Below, in pieces: positions 46,968-56,404 of a stretch of 64,000 bases of DNA. The position numbers and the translations under genes are program-made. A model generated the notes under the pieces. That model did not search any database, was not told where the DNA came from, and was given only the letters and a program-made list of their open reading frames with translations. Positions within the stretch are counted from its first letter, which is position 1; each line of letters opens with the position of its first letter. Source of the stretch: Litchfieldella xinjiangensis (GTDB lineage: Bacteria > Pseudomonadota > Gammaproteobacteria > Pseudomonadales > Halomonadaceae); assembly GCF_000759345.1 (NCBI RefSeq), contig NZ_JPZL01000004.1:310001-374000 (forward strand), read 5' to 3'.

Positions 46968-48854
46968 CTACTCCTCGGCTTCCAGCAGGGCTTCGACGTC
47001 CCGCTCGTTCTCTTCGGGTTCGAGCAACCAGGCATCCGTCATGGCCCGTGCCAGGTGCGCCGCGTGTGTGCTGCCACCGCCCGCATTCTCGACGATCACG
47101 GATACGGCGATCTGCGGATCCTCGATCGGTGCGAAGGCCATGAACAATGCGTGGTCGCGCAGGCGTTCTGCCAGTTCGGCCGCGTTATACTTCTGGTCCT
47201 GCCCCAGCGAGAACACCTGGGCCGTACCCGATTTGCCCCCCATGCGGTATTGCAGGTCGACCCCGGTTCGGCGCGCCGTGCCTTCCGTCCCCGAAATGAC
47301 CTTCTCCATTCCCGAGTAGATGCGATCCCACCATTCGGGCGTGGCAAGTTCGATATCTTCCTTGGTTCCCGGCAGGTCCGCTGGCATGGGGTCATCACCA
47401 ATGCGCTGTGCGATACGCGGCATGACCCATTTTCCACGATTGGCAAGTACCGAGGTTGCCGTGGCGAGTTGCAGCGGCGTGACCATCCAGTATCCCTGGC
47501 CAATACCCACCGACAAGGTTTCGCCGGGATACCAGGACTGATTGAAACGCGCGCGTTTCCAGTCGCGATTGGGCATCAAGGCAGTACTCTCGCCGAAGAT
47601 GTCGTAGGTCACTCGCTCACCGAAACCGAAATCGTGCATGCGCTCCGAGATTCGGTCGATACCCAACGCATGAGCCAGGGTGTAATAGTAGGTGTTGTTG
47701 GAGACGGCAATCGAACGCTCCATGTCGACCCGTCCATGACCCCAACGCAGCCAGTTGCGATAGCGTCGCGAGTCGTTGGGCAACTGGAAGTAGCCGGGGT
47801 CATAAATGGTCTTGTTAGGCGTTATCTCCCCCTCGACCAGCCCAGCCAGGGCCATGAACGGCTTGATGGTGGACCCTGGGGGGTATTGGCCGCGTATCGC
47901 CCGGTTGAATAGCGGAAGATCGATATTTTCCTGCAATGCCCGGTACGAAGCCTGATCGATGCCAGTGACGAAGCGATTGCTGTCGAAGCCGGGTGACGAC
48001 ACCATGGCGAGGATCTCGCCGGTGCCCGGCTGGATCGCAACGATGGACCCACGCCGGCCCTCGAGCAATTCGTGACCCAGGGTCTGCAGTTGCTTGTCGA
48101 GCGTCAGGGTGATGTCCTGGCCGGGAACGGGATCGCTGCGTCCTAGCTCCCGGAGCACACGGCCCCGGGCATTAGTTTCCACCTTGCGAAAACCGGCTTG
48201 GCCGTGCAGTTGATCTTCATAGAAGCGCTCGACCCCGGTCTTGCCGATGAAGTGGGTCCCGGCATAGTTACCGACATCCAGCGTTTCCATCTCTTCGGCA
48301 TTGATGCGCCCCACGAACCCCAGGGCATGGGCAACGATTTCCGCATCGGGATAGTAACGCAGAAGCTGGGCCTCGATCTCGACGCCGGGTAGACGATGCC
48401 GGTTGACGGCCAATCGAGCAATTTGTTGCTCGTTCAAGTCGCTCATCAACAATGCCGGCTGGAAGGGGCGCTGACGCTGGCGGGAACGTTGACGGAATGC
48501 CTCGACGTCCCCTTCGGGGAGCTCCAGCAAGTCGACCAGCAAGCCCAGGGTCGCCTCGACGTCGTCGACCCGCTCGCGCACCATCATCAAGTTGTAGGTG
48601 GGCCGGTTTTCGGCAAGCAATTCACCGTTGCGATCGTAAATCAGCCCCCGGGTGGGAGGCAGGGGCTCGACACGTACCCGGTTATTCTCCGAGCGCGTGA
48701 TGTAAACCTCATGCTTGACGACCTGAAGGTAGGCCAGGCGCCCTGTGAGCAGCCCCAACAGGCCCACCACGACCAGCAGGGCAAGCAGCGAGCGAAGTCG
48801 AAAAATGCGGACTTCCTGCTGTGCGTTCTTCAACGCGGGACGAGGCTTACGCAT
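46968..48854 (-). CDS. mrdA: Penicillin-binding protein 2
   Basis: A 628-residue class B transpeptidase of the elongasome. It has an N-terminal membrane anchor (LRSLLALLVVVGLLGLLTGRLAYLQ), a pedestal domain, and the transpeptidase with STIKPF (active Ser), VSNNTYYY and GKSGTAQV. The acidic C-terminal tail (PEENERDVEALLEAEE) fits a halophile. Cognate RodA is next. Confidence 0.96.
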   Translation of the reverse strand: MRKPRPALKNAQQEVRIFRLRSLLALLVVVGLLGLLTGRLAYLQVVKHEVYITRSENNRVRVEPLPPTRGLIYDRNGELLAENRPTYNLMMVRERVDDVEATLGLLVDLLELPEGDVEAFRQRSRQRQRPFQPALLMSDLNEQQIARLAVNRHRLPGVEIEAQLLRYYPDAEIVAHALGFVGRINAEEMETLDVGNYAGTHFIGKTGVERFYEDQLHGQAGFRKVETNARGRVLRELGRSDPVPGQDITLTLDKQLQTLGHELLEGRRGSIVAIQPGTGEILAMVSSPGFDSNRFVTGIDQASYRALQENIDLPLFNRAIRGQYPPGSTIKPFMALAGLVEGEITPNKTIYDPGYFQLPNDSRRYRNWLRWGHGRVDMERSIAVSNNTYYYTLAHALGIDRISERMHDFGFGERVTYDIFGESTALMPNRDWKRARFNQSWYPGETLSVGIGQGYWMVTPLQLATATSVLANRGKWVMPRIAQRIGDDPMPADLPGTKEDIELATPEWWDRIYSGMEKVISGTEGTARRTGVDLQYRMGGKSGTAQVFSLGQDQKYNAAELAERLRDHALFMAFAPIEDPQIAVSVIVENAGGGSTHAAHLARAMTDAWLLEPEENERDVEALLEAEE

Positions 48855-48909
48855 GAATGGGGCTCGGATCGATCATGGGGGGTTGGCAACAGGCCACGCT
48901 TGGTCGCGA

Positions 48910-49377
48910 TCAGCGGTGATAAGGGTGACCTACGAGGAGTGTCCAGGCACGATAAAGCTGCTCGGCAAGCAGAATTCTGACCAGGGGATGCGGCAATGTC
49001 AGCGGAGACAGCGACCAGCGTTGCTCGGCTTGAGCCGACAGGCCCGGTTCCAGTCCCTCGGGCCCCCCCACCAGTAGCGCGACATCGCGGCCCTCGTGTC
49101 GCCAGCCATCGGCTTCCTCAGCCAACTGCTCGGTACTCCAGGCGCGCCCACCCACTTCGAGTGCGACACAGCGCTCGTTTCCACGCAGCCGTTCGCGCAT
49201 ACGCTGCCCCTCGAGCGCCACGGCACGTGCCACATCGGCATTCTTGCCACGGGCACCGGGAGGTATCTCGTGAATTTCCAGCATGAAATCCCGTGGCAAC
49301 CGCTTGCGGTATTCCTCGACCCCCTGCTCTACCCAGGCGGGCATGCGCGTGCCCACAGCCAGCAGCTTGAGCTTCAC
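48910..49377 (-). CDS. rlmH: 23S rRNA (pseudouridine1915-N3)-methyltransferase RlmH
   Basis: A 155-residue SPOUT methyltransferase. It methylates pseudouridine 1915 of 23S rRNA in 70S ribosomes. The knot contains [13 protein letters not shown] and the C-terminal [17 protein letters not shown] is diagnostic. The GTG start overlaps the rsfS stop as GTGA. Confidence 0.96.
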   Translation of the reverse strand: MKLKLLAVGTRMPAWVEQGVEEYRKRLPRDFMLEIHEIPPGARGKNADVARAVALEGQRMRERLRGNERCVALEVGGRAWSTEQLAEEADGWRHEGRDVALLVGGPEGLEPGLSAQAEQRWSLSPLTLPHPLVRILLAEQLYRAWTLLVGHPYHR

Positions 49378-49739
49378 ACCCCTCCTCCACCTCGGGCATC
49401 TTGCTCGGCATCACTGGGCAGGTCGGACCACAACCGCTCGAGATCGTAGAGGCTGCGCGTCTCGGGGACCATCACATGAACTACCACGTCACCCAGGTCG
49501 ACGAGCACCCACTCCGAGCCGGCACGGCCTTCGACACCCAACGGCTGGATTCCGTTTTCCTTGGCTCTTTCGATGACATTATTGGCCAGCGCCGTGACAT
49601 GCCGCGTAGAGGTACCGCTGGCGACAAGCATCAGGTCAGTCACGTCGGTCAGGTTGGCAACATCCAGGGAGACGATATCACGCCCCTTGAGTTCTTCCAG
49701 GGCGTCCATCGCCAAGGTCTTGAGTGCAGTGTTGTGCAT
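49374..49739 (-). CDS. rsfS: Ribosome silencing factor RsfS
   Basis: A 121-residue protein that binds uL14 and blocks subunit joining in poor growth. Conserved [28 protein letters not shown] and [15 protein letters not shown] are visible. The Gly-rich C-terminus is a short low-complexity tail. It overlaps rlmH by 4 bp. Confidence 0.96.
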   Translation of the reverse strand: MHNTALKTLAMDALEELKGRDIVSLDVANLTDVTDLMLVASGTSTRHVTALANNVIERAKENGIQPLGVEGRAGSEWVLVDLGDVVVHVMVPETRSLYDLERLWSDLPSDAEQDARGGGGV

Positions 49740-49864
49740 AGCCCCTCTTCGTTATGATACGTCTCTCGTGCCTTATTCTACCCTTTTGCAACGCTCTCGA
49801 CAGCGACAAAAGGCCCAGTCGCGGGGGTCTATTCGTTTCCGAGGGTTACATGCCACACAGCGTG

Positions 49865-50545
49865 TCAGGGGTCCTGGTAAAGTCCCTGTCGCTGGATATA
49901 GTCTTCGACGGCCCCGGGCAGCAGGTAACGAACACTGCTGCCCTCTTTCAGGCGTTGGCGGATCGCCGTCGCCGAGATGGCCAGGCGGGTCGGCAAGCCG
50001 ATACGCAACAAGCCCCCTGCTGGTGAGTCGAACAAGGCGTGCGGCGTAGAGACCTCACGCTGCCCTATCAGTTCCCTCAGGGACGCGGACATGGCTGCCT
50101 CATGGCCGGGACGGTCGATGACCACGACGTGAGCCAGCTCGAATACCCGTTCGGGACGATGCCATGAATCCAATTTCAGGAAGGCATCATGGCCGATCAC
50201 CATGACCAGCCTCGCATCGCCACCGTACGCCTCGCGTAACGAGGCCAGACTATCTGCCGAGTAGGAAGGCCCTTCACGCTGCAGTTCCCGGTCGTCGACG
50301 ATGAGCCCGGGGGTATCGCCCACGCCGGCCGCCAGCATGGCCAAGCGCTGCTCAGCACAGACACCGGGCGCCTGACGGTGGGGCGGAACATGCGCGGGCA
50401 CCAGGTGAACCCGGTCGAGCGATAGCATCTCGAGCAGCTCCACTGCGCTGCGCAAGTGGCCGAGGTGGACCGGATCGAACGTTCCTCCCAGCATGGCGAT
50501 GCGCGCCGGGACCGCTCCGTTCTGGCTGGTGTTATTGACGGACAT
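49865..50545 (-). CDS. nadD: Nicotinate-nucleotide adenylyltransferase
   Basis: 226 residues. It adenylylates nicotinate mononucleotide in NAD synthesis. The nucleotidyltransferase signatures [15 protein letters not shown] (with HxGH) and [10 protein letters not shown] are present. It overlaps proA by 14 bp; a 125-bp gap follows before rsfS. Confidence 0.96.
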   Translation of the reverse strand: MSVNNTSQNGAVPARIAMLGGTFDPVHLGHLRSAVELLEMLSLDRVHLVPAHVPPHRQAPGVCAEQRLAMLAAGVGDTPGLIVDDRELQREGPSYSADSLASLREAYGGDARLVMVIGHDAFLKLDSWHRPERVFELAHVVVIDRPGHEAAMSASLRELIGQREVSTPHALFDSPAGGLLRIGLPTRLAISATAIRQRLKEGSSVRYLLPGAVEDYIQRQGLYQDP

Positions 50546-51848
50546 GACCCTCGCCGAACACGATGTACTTGCGCGTGGTCAAGCCTTCCAGCCCGACCGG
50601 ACCTCGGGCGTGCAGCTTGTCGGTGGAGATGCCGATCTCCGCGCCCAAGCCGTACTCGAAACCGTCGGCAAAGCGTGTGGAAGCATTGACCATGACCGAG
50701 CTTGAGTCGACTTCCGCCATGAAACGCCGCGCCAGGCTGTAATTCTCGGTGACGACGGCGTCGGTGTGGTGGGAGCCATAGCGATCGATATGCGCCATGG
50801 CCTCGTCGATACCATCGACGACACGAATCGACAGTACCGGCGCCAGGTATTCAGTCGCCCAATCCTCCTCGGTCGCCGCCGTGGCGTCCGGTAATAGCCC
50901 CAGTGAGCGCGGGCAGCCGCGCAGCGCTACGCCATGTTCTGCATAGGCACTTGCCAGGCGCGGCAACAGCGACTCGGCCAGTGGGGCATCCACCAGCAAT
51001 GTCTCCATGGTGTTGCAGGTACCGTAGCGGTGCGTCTTGGCATTCACGGCGATGGCGTAGGCCTTGTCGAGGTCCGCTGTGGCATCGACATAGACATGAC
51101 AGATCCCATCCAGGTGCTTGATCACGGGCACCCTGGCTTCACGGGAGATACGCTCGATGAGCGACTTTCCGCCTCGCGGAATGATCACATCAACGAATTC
51201 GGGCATGGCGATCAAGCGGCCCACGGCGGCTCGGTCTGTCGTCGCTACGACCTGTACCGCGGCCGGCGGCAGCCCGGCTTCTTCCAGCCCGGCGGTAATG
51301 CAGGCGGCAATCGCTGCATTGCTGTCCCGCGCTTCGGAACCGCCGCGCAGGATGCAGGCATTACCCGCCTTGAGACAAAGGCTGGCGGCTTCTACGGTGA
51401 CATTAGGGCGCGACTCGTAGATTATACCTATCACGCCTAATGGAACGCGCATATGGCCCACCTGGATTCCGCTGGGACGATAGCGCAAGCCATCGACTTC
51501 ACCCACGGGATCGGGCAAGACGGCGACCTGGCGAAGGCCCTCGATCATGCCATCGATACGGCGATCGTCCAGCGCCAGGCGATCGAGGAGCGCCGCGTCC
51601 AGGCCGGATTCCCGGCCCCGGGCCATGTCGCTCGAGTTAGCCTCGAGCAGGCCGGGCCGGGATTGCTCGAGTTGGCGCGCCATGGCCAGTAGCGCGGCAT
51701 TCTTGCTCGCCGAGGTCTGGCGACGCATCTGAGCACTGGCCTCGCGTGCCGCCTGGCCCAGCGAGGCCATGTAAGCGTCGATATCCAGGCTCGCGCCGGC
51801 CGTATTGGCGAGAGTATCGTTTTGGCTAGAGGATGCGTGACGTGACAT
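50532..51848 (-). CDS. proA: Gamma-glutamyl phosphate reductase
   Basis: 438 residues. The second step of proline synthesis, relevant to osmoadaptation. The catalytic Cys is in [14 protein letters not shown] near 293. [32 protein letters not shown] (in positions about 135-170) is typical. It is the first gene of the long operon to lipB and is divergent from the membrane protein gene at 51922. Confidence 0.96.
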   Translation of the reverse strand: MSRHASSSQNDTLANTAGASLDIDAYMASLGQAAREASAQMRRQTSASKNAALLAMARQLEQSRPGLLEANSSDMARGRESGLDAALLDRLALDDRRIDGMIEGLRQVAVLPDPVGEVDGLRYRPSGIQVGHMRVPLGVIGIIYESRPNVTVEAASLCLKAGNACILRGGSEARDSNAAIAACITAGLEEAGLPPAAVQVVATTDRAAVGRLIAMPEFVDVIIPRGGKSLIERISREARVPVIKHLDGICHVYVDATADLDKAYAIAVNAKTHRYGTCNTMETLLVDAPLAESLLPRLASAYAEHGVALRGCPRSLGLLPDATAATEEDWATEYLAPVLSIRVVDGIDEAMAHIDRYGSHHTDAVVTENYSLARRFMAEVDSSSVMVNASTRFADGFEYGLGAEIGISTDKLHARGPVGLEGLTTRKYIVFGEGHVRQ

Positions 51849-51921
51849 GCCGTAGAGTGTCTCCTGCAGGGAACCACGGCGTCTGCCGACCGTGGAAGAG
51901 AAGGAAGTATCTTAAGGCACC

Positions 51922-52794
51922 ATGGATAGCAAGTACAAAACAGGCCTGTTCCGCTTCATCCTGATGCTGGGCGCCGTCGTCATGGCGCTCCTGGCATCCC
52001 AGGCCGACAACCGGACAGTCCAGGCCCTGCTATGGATCGGCGCGCTGTGGCTGCTGGCAAGCGCCACCCTCCACGAGCTCAGTCAGCGCTGGCCTGCCCG
52101 GGCGCCTTGGCAGCTCGTGCCGACCCTGCTACTGGCCAGCCTGGTCTGGCTGGAACCGTTGCAATTCGCCACGTGGCTCTGGGCCTATGCCATCCTGCTC
52201 ATGCTGCCCCAGCCACGCTGGGTGGTGGTGCTGAATGTGCTTCTAGCCATCTCGAGCTGGTGGCAGGTCCAGGCCCACTTGAGCACGGAGCAAGGTGTTT
52301 TGAGCGCCTTGGTGCTGGCCTCGCTCATGTTGCTCGGCCTGGCCCGTGTCCAGCATTATCGTCCATTATGGCGAGGTGTGAGCGATCGTGTGCGACTGAT
52401 TCCGGGCGCTCGCCTGTGGACCGTCTCGCAACTGCTCGACGATATTCCCCGCGAGAGTGCGCGCAGCGACCGGGAAGGCACTTATGCCGAACTCGTTCTA
52501 TTGCGTACGCGTCATCGTCATTGCTGGGCCTTGTCACAGACATTGAGCGAGGCCATCCAACCCTTCGAACACTGCTACCGAATCGACGGCAGAACCTTGG
52601 CCACTCTTCTCACCAGCCGCAATCGGGAGCATGCCCGTCAACGACGCGAAGCCCTGCTTGCAAAGCTGCGTCACTTGCATCAGAGCCGTGTCGTCCCGCT
52701 CGATTATCCACTGACACTGGCCGCCGAATGCCAGGCCTTGGCGAGGCAGGACGCGCCCGTGGTCATCATCGAACGGGAGGTGGCCCATGCATGA
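51922..52794 (+). CDS. Membrane protein with degenerate GGDEF-like domain (first of pair)
   Basis: 290 residues. About six hydrophobic segments lie between residues 10 and 140. A cytoplasmic domain (about 165-285) aligns by eye with the second half of a GGDEF domain. The signature hairpin RxGGDEF is replaced by R220-IDGRTL, so the acidic catalytic residues are gone. It is therefore not expected to make c-di-GMP. Its stop overlaps the start of the next gene by 8 bp. The function is unknown; a sensor or scaffold role is inference. Confidence 0.6.
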   Translation: MDSKYKTGLFRFILMLGAVVMALLASQADNRTVQALLWIGALWLLASATLHELSQRWPARAPWQLVPTLLLASLVWLEPLQFATWLWAYAILLMLPQPRWVVVLNVLLAISSWWQVQAHLSTEQGVLSALVLASLMLLGLARVQHYRPLWRGVSDRVRLIPGARLWTVSQLLDDIPRESARSDREGTYAELVLLRTRHRHCWALSQTLSEAIQPFEHCYRIDGRTLATLLTSRNREHARQRREALLAKLRHLHQSRVVPLDYPLTLAAECQALARQDAPVVIIEREVAHA

Positions 52795-53728
52795 AGGAAA
52801 GGCATGGCCCCCCCGTCTCTTTGCCATGACCTATGCGGCAGGCGCCCTGCTGATGTTCGGCTATGCCCTGTGGCATTACCTGATGGGAGATTTTGCCAGG
52901 ATTCTGCTACCTGCGGTGATGGCCCTGCTCCTGGCGTGTGCGACCGTGCTGCGTCTGGTCGGCCATCGCTACAAGCGCATGGCTGCCTACCTGGTCCTGA
53001 TCAGTTGTTATCTGGTACTGGGCGTCGAACTCAGCCAGGCAACGCAGAGCGCGACACTTTGGCTTGGCCTGCCGCCGCTACTCTCCTTGCTGCTGCTGCC
53101 CCTGGGCCCCGCCCTGCTCATCAACCTGATACTGACGCCGTTCTGGCTGCTTCTACCCGCCAATGTCGAGGTATCGAGCAACGAGACCTTTGCCTATCTA
53201 TCCATCCTTATACTGGGCATGCTGGCGCCACTCGAACAGTACCGTCAGCGCAGCCTGCTCGATGCCACCGATCCCCTGGATCGCGAATGCCAGGCGTTGA
53301 ACGACGAAGCCATCCACGAGCAGCTCGATAGCGAATTTGCGCGCGCCAGCCTGTTGCAACGTCGACTCAGCGTATTGGTCATCCACCTCCCCCAATTGGA
53401 AATGGCTCACGAACAGTTCGGTACGCGTCTTCGCCGGGAATTGCTTCAGCAGTTCAGTCATTCGGCACAACAGACCTGCCGGGTCAATGATAGCCTGGGC
53501 CGGGTAAAGACCTCGCTGTTCTGGCTGGTGCTGACCGACACGGGGGAAACAGGGGCGCTGATGGTACGGCATCGCCTGCTGACCGCACTGGGCAGTACCG
53601 TGCTCAGCGAGACCGGGCCTATCGCCTCGCGTATCGCAGTATGCTCACCGCACCGTGAAGAAACCTGGAGCTCATTCGAACAGCGCCTGCAAATCAAGGG
53701 CCATGCCCTGATGGAGTCGACGCATTGA
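52787..53728 (+). CDS. Membrane protein with degenerate GGDEF domain (second of pair)
   Basis: 313 residues. Six or so hydrophobic segments (12-150) precede a GGDEF-fold domain (about 158-312) that aligns over its full length: DPLDRECQALN takes the place of DxLTGLxNR, and LSVLVIHL that of the LLIDID strand, with the metal Asp changed to His200. CRVNDSLGRV-KTSLF-WLVLTDT stands where CRYGGEEFVVIMPDT is usual. GG(D/E)EF has become KTSLF (241-245), so cyclase activity is very unlikely. The stop overlaps the TTG start of the next gene. Confidence 0.65.
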   Translation: MHEGKAWPPRLFAMTYAAGALLMFGYALWHYLMGDFARILLPAVMALLLACATVLRLVGHRYKRMAAYLVLISCYLVLGVELSQATQSATLWLGLPPLLSLLLLPLGPALLINLILTPFWLLLPANVEVSSNETFAYLSILILGMLAPLEQYRQRSLLDATDPLDRECQALNDEAIHEQLDSEFARASLLQRRLSVLVIHLPQLEMAHEQFGTRLRRELLQQFSHSAQQTCRVNDSLGRVKTSLFWLVLTDTGETGALMVRHRLLTALGSTVLSETGPIASRIAVCSPHREETWSSFEQRLQIKGHALMESTH

Positions 53729-55131
53729 ATCTGGCCGACTGGCTTTACCAGCTGACGCCCTCTCCCGCCCTGCTACTCTTGATCATACTGGTGATTGCGC
53801 TTGTCGAGAGCCTCGCCCTGGTCGGCATCGCCGTTCCCGGCGTGGTGCTCATCACGGCCGCCGCCTCGCTCGCAGGTCATCAGGAATTGTCGTTGTGGTT
53901 GGTACTGCCTGCCGCTTGCCTGGGGGCCGTCATCGGCGATGGGGTGAGCTTTATCCTTGGCTACACGCAGCGTGAACGCATTCCGCACCTGTGGCCCTTC
54001 GATCGACACCCGGAATGGCTCTCCCGGGGCGCCCGCTTCTTTCAACGCCACGGGGCCCTATCAGTCTTGCTCGCGCGGTTCGTGGGCCCGGTACGCCCGA
54101 TCGTACCCATGATTGCGGGCATGCTGCATATGTCCCCCTGGGCCTTTACCTGGGCCAACGTGGCCTCGGCGCTACTATGGGCCCCTGCCTACATACTTCC
54201 CGGCTACCTGCTGGGCCGCAATTGGGAACAACTCCTGGAGGTATCCGCTGGCATGCCGTACTGGTCAATGACGCTACTCACCGTCATCGGGCTGCTCGGA
54301 GTGACCTTTTCCCTGTTGCGCCATCAGCTCGCCCGGGAGGGGCGTGCCTATCGCATGATGGCCCGGTTCGCCCGTGGCAAGCGCTGGCGCCGCCGCGTAT
54401 GGCTGATACTGAGCAACCATCAACCACGTAGCGAGTTTCCGCTGGCATCGCTGACCCTGCTGATACTGAGCCTGGTGGCGCTCTGCCTGTGGACCCTGAT
54501 GGTTCTCGAGGCCCAAGGACCTCTGGCCATGGACCTGCAGATTCAGTCGTTGTTCGCCACGTTCGACTGGCTCACACTGTTGGCCATCGGCCAGTTTCTG
54601 GCCAAGATGGGCGATGCCTACGGTGTTCTCGCGCTGATTCTGCCATGGGGCATCTGGTTGCTCCGGGCACGGCACTTCGTCGCGTTCACCCATTTCGCTG
54701 GCGCCCTGATCGGCATTGCCATTGCCAATACCTTATTCAAGCAATTCGCAGCACGCGCCCGTCCCGACGTTCCGGATTACCTCGTGGGATCGATGTCCTA
54801 CCCCAGTGCGCATGCCTCGACAGCCGTTGTGCTGTACGGGTTGGCGGCCGCCTTCATCGCCCAGGAACTGCCCATGAAGTGGCGGTTCTGGGCATACTGG
54901 GTAGCCATCGCCATCTGTGTGCCGATGGCCCTGTCACGCCTGATCATCGGTGTCCACTGGGCGAGCGATATCGTTGGCGGCGCCTTGCTCGGCCTGATGG
55001 TCTGCGCCCTGGTACGGATCAGCTACCATCGCTTCGCCCCACGCCCGCTGATCCCCGCTCCCTGGGGCTGGCTGACAGCGGCATCGCTGGTGCTATTGTC
55101 AGCGCGCATTGCGCTGCTGCCGCATGCCTGA
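53725..55131 (+). CDS. DedA - PAP2 phosphatase fusion membrane protein
   Basis: 468 residues. The N-terminal half is a DedA-family domain (ESLALVGIAVPGVVLITAAASLAG, GDGVSFILGY, FFQRHGALSVLLARFVGPVRPIVPMIAGM in positions about 28-135). The DedA superfamily includes polyprenyl- and phospholipid flippases. The C-terminal half is a PAP2 lipid phosphatase with all three motifs: KQFAARARP, PSAHAS and SRLIIGVHWASDIVGG. Such fusions could recycle undecaprenyl pyrophosphate or remodel lipids. The TTG start overlaps the upstream TGA, so it is coupled to the pseudo-GGDEF pair. Confidence 0.88.
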   Translation: MNLADWLYQLTPSPALLLLIILVIALVESLALVGIAVPGVVLITAAASLAGHQELSLWLVLPAACLGAVIGDGVSFILGYTQRERIPHLWPFDRHPEWLSRGARFFQRHGALSVLLARFVGPVRPIVPMIAGMLHMSPWAFTWANVASALLWAPAYILPGYLLGRNWEQLLEVSAGMPYWSMTLLTVIGLLGVTFSLLRHQLAREGRAYRMMARFARGKRWRRRVWLILSNHQPRSEFPLASLTLLILSLVALCLWTLMVLEAQGPLAMDLQIQSLFATFDWLTLLAIGQFLAKMGDAYGVLALILPWGIWLLRARHFVAFTHFAGALIGIAIANTLFKQFAARARPDVPDYLVGSMSYPSAHASTAVVLYGLAAAFIAQELPMKWRFWAYWVAIAICVPMALSRLIIGVHWASDIVGGALLGLMVCALVRISYHRFAPRPLIPAPWGWLTAASLVLLSARIALLPHA

Positions 55132-55159
55132 TGGCGCTGGGCATATCAGCCCAGCGCCA
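55132..55159. terminator. Hairpin between convergent PAP2 and RhtB genes
   Basis: Arms TGGCGCTGGG (55132-55141) and CCCAGCGCCA (55150-55159). It begins at the stop of the DedA-PAP2 gene and runs into the 3' end of the RhtB gene. There is no T-run, so it is only a possible bidirectional terminator. Confidence 0.45.
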
Positions 55160-55769
55160 GCCACACGCCGACGCCCACCATCAGCGTACCTGCGATGCGA
55201 TTGAGCAGCCTGACGTTCTGGCTTTCTCCCAGGAGCTTGCGTGCCGTGCGCCCGCCCCCGGCATAGAGAACCAGGCACACGAACTCGATCGTCAGGATGA
55301 TCGCAACCAGTACGAGCAATTGCGTGGCCAGCGGCATCGAGGCATCCAGAAATGGCGGCAAGAGTGCCACGAAAAACGCCCAGCCCTTGGGGTTGGCGAT
55401 GGCCGTGACGAACCCCTGCAACGCCAGTTGCCGGCGCGAGGCGCGAGGCGCGTCCCGGCTTTCGAGCGGAATCGCCATGCGCCCCCGGGAGCGCCACATC
55501 ATCACCCCGAGATACGCAAGATAGGCACCCCCCACCCACTTGAAGATGGCGAACCATTCCGGGTAACGCAGCATCAGCGCCGCCACGCCGGCCCCGGCGG
55601 CAATGGCCACCAATGCCACACCCGCCAGCTCACCCAACATCATCCATAAGGTACGCTTCACCCCTTGGGTCATGCCCAGCACCATGGCCAGGGTCATGCA
55701 CATGCCCGGGGTCAGCGACACCAGAAAGAACGTCGGAATGAAGACCGACAGGATCGACAGGTTGATCAC
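55146..55769 (-). CDS. LysE/RhtB family amino-acid exporter
   Basis: A 207-residue membrane protein with six helices. The N-terminal FFLVSLTPGMCMTLAMVLGMTQG and LQGFVTAIANPKGWAFFVALLPPF are the family hallmarks. The substrate cannot be told from sequence. The GTG start overlaps the ubiX stop, so it is translationally coupled to ubiX and mpl. Confidence 0.9.
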   Translation of the reverse strand: MINLSILSVFIPTFFLVSLTPGMCMTLAMVLGMTQGVKRTLWMMLGELAGVALVAIAAGAGVAALMLRYPEWFAIFKWVGGAYLAYLGVMMWRSRGRMAIPLESRDAPRASRRQLALQGFVTAIANPKGWAFFVALLPPFLDASMPLATQLLVLVAIILTIEFVCLVLYAGGGRTARKLLGESQNVRLLNRIAGTLMVGVGVWLALG

Positions 55770-56404
55770 GTGGGCGTCTCTCCCCAGCGAGGAACCAACG
55801 TATGCTCGATGCCGAGCTGGTTGAGGATACGTGCGACGATGAAATCGATCATGTCGTCGACACGTTGCGGTCGATGATAGAAGCCGGGAGCCGCCGGCAG
55901 TATGACCGCCCCCATCCGCGTCAGGGTCAGCATATGCTCGAGGTGAATGGCAGAAAACGGGGTCTCGCGCGGCACCATGATCAACCGCCGGCGCTCCTTG
56001 AGCGCAACATCGGCGGCGCGCTCGATCAGGTTGTTGCTCGCCCCGGTGGCCACTGCGGATAGCGTTCCCGTCGAACAGGGACAGATCACCATCGAGGCCG
56101 GCGCCCCCGAGCCCGAGGCCACCGGCGCCATCCAGTCCTCCCGGGCGAAACAGCGGATCTGGCCATCGGCGGCCCCACTATGCGCTTGCAGCGCCTCCGC
56201 CAGTCGACGTGGTTGGGCCGGTAACAACACATCAGTCTCGGTATCGACGACCATGTGCGCGGCCTTGGAGATCATGACCCACACCTCATGCCCCGACGCC
56301 ACCAGGCACTGAATGAGCCGTAGTCCATATTGCGCCCCCGAGGCCCCAGTCAACGCCACCGTAACGGGCGGCAGGAAGGGGGAACCGGGATCAACGCTCG
56401 CCAT
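55766..56404 (-). CDS. ubiX: Flavin prenyltransferase UbiX
   Basis: 212 residues. It makes prenylated FMN, the cofactor of the decarboxylase UbiD in ubiquinone synthesis. VALTGASGAQYGLRL near the N-terminus, ICPCSTGTLSAVATGASNNLIERAADV and RRLIMVPRETPFSAIHLEHML are diagnostic. It overlaps mpl by 14 bp, an arrangement also found in Pseudomonas. Confidence 0.95.
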   Translation of the reverse strand: MASVDPGSPFLPPVTVALTGASGAQYGLRLIQCLVASGHEVWVMISKAAHMVVDTETDVLLPAQPRRLAEALQAHSGAADGQIRCFAREDWMAPVASGSGAPASMVICPCSTGTLSAVATGASNNLIERAADVALKERRRLIMVPRETPFSAIHLEHMLTLTRMGAVILPAAPGFYHRPQRVDDMIDFIVARILNQLGIEHTLVPRWGETPT

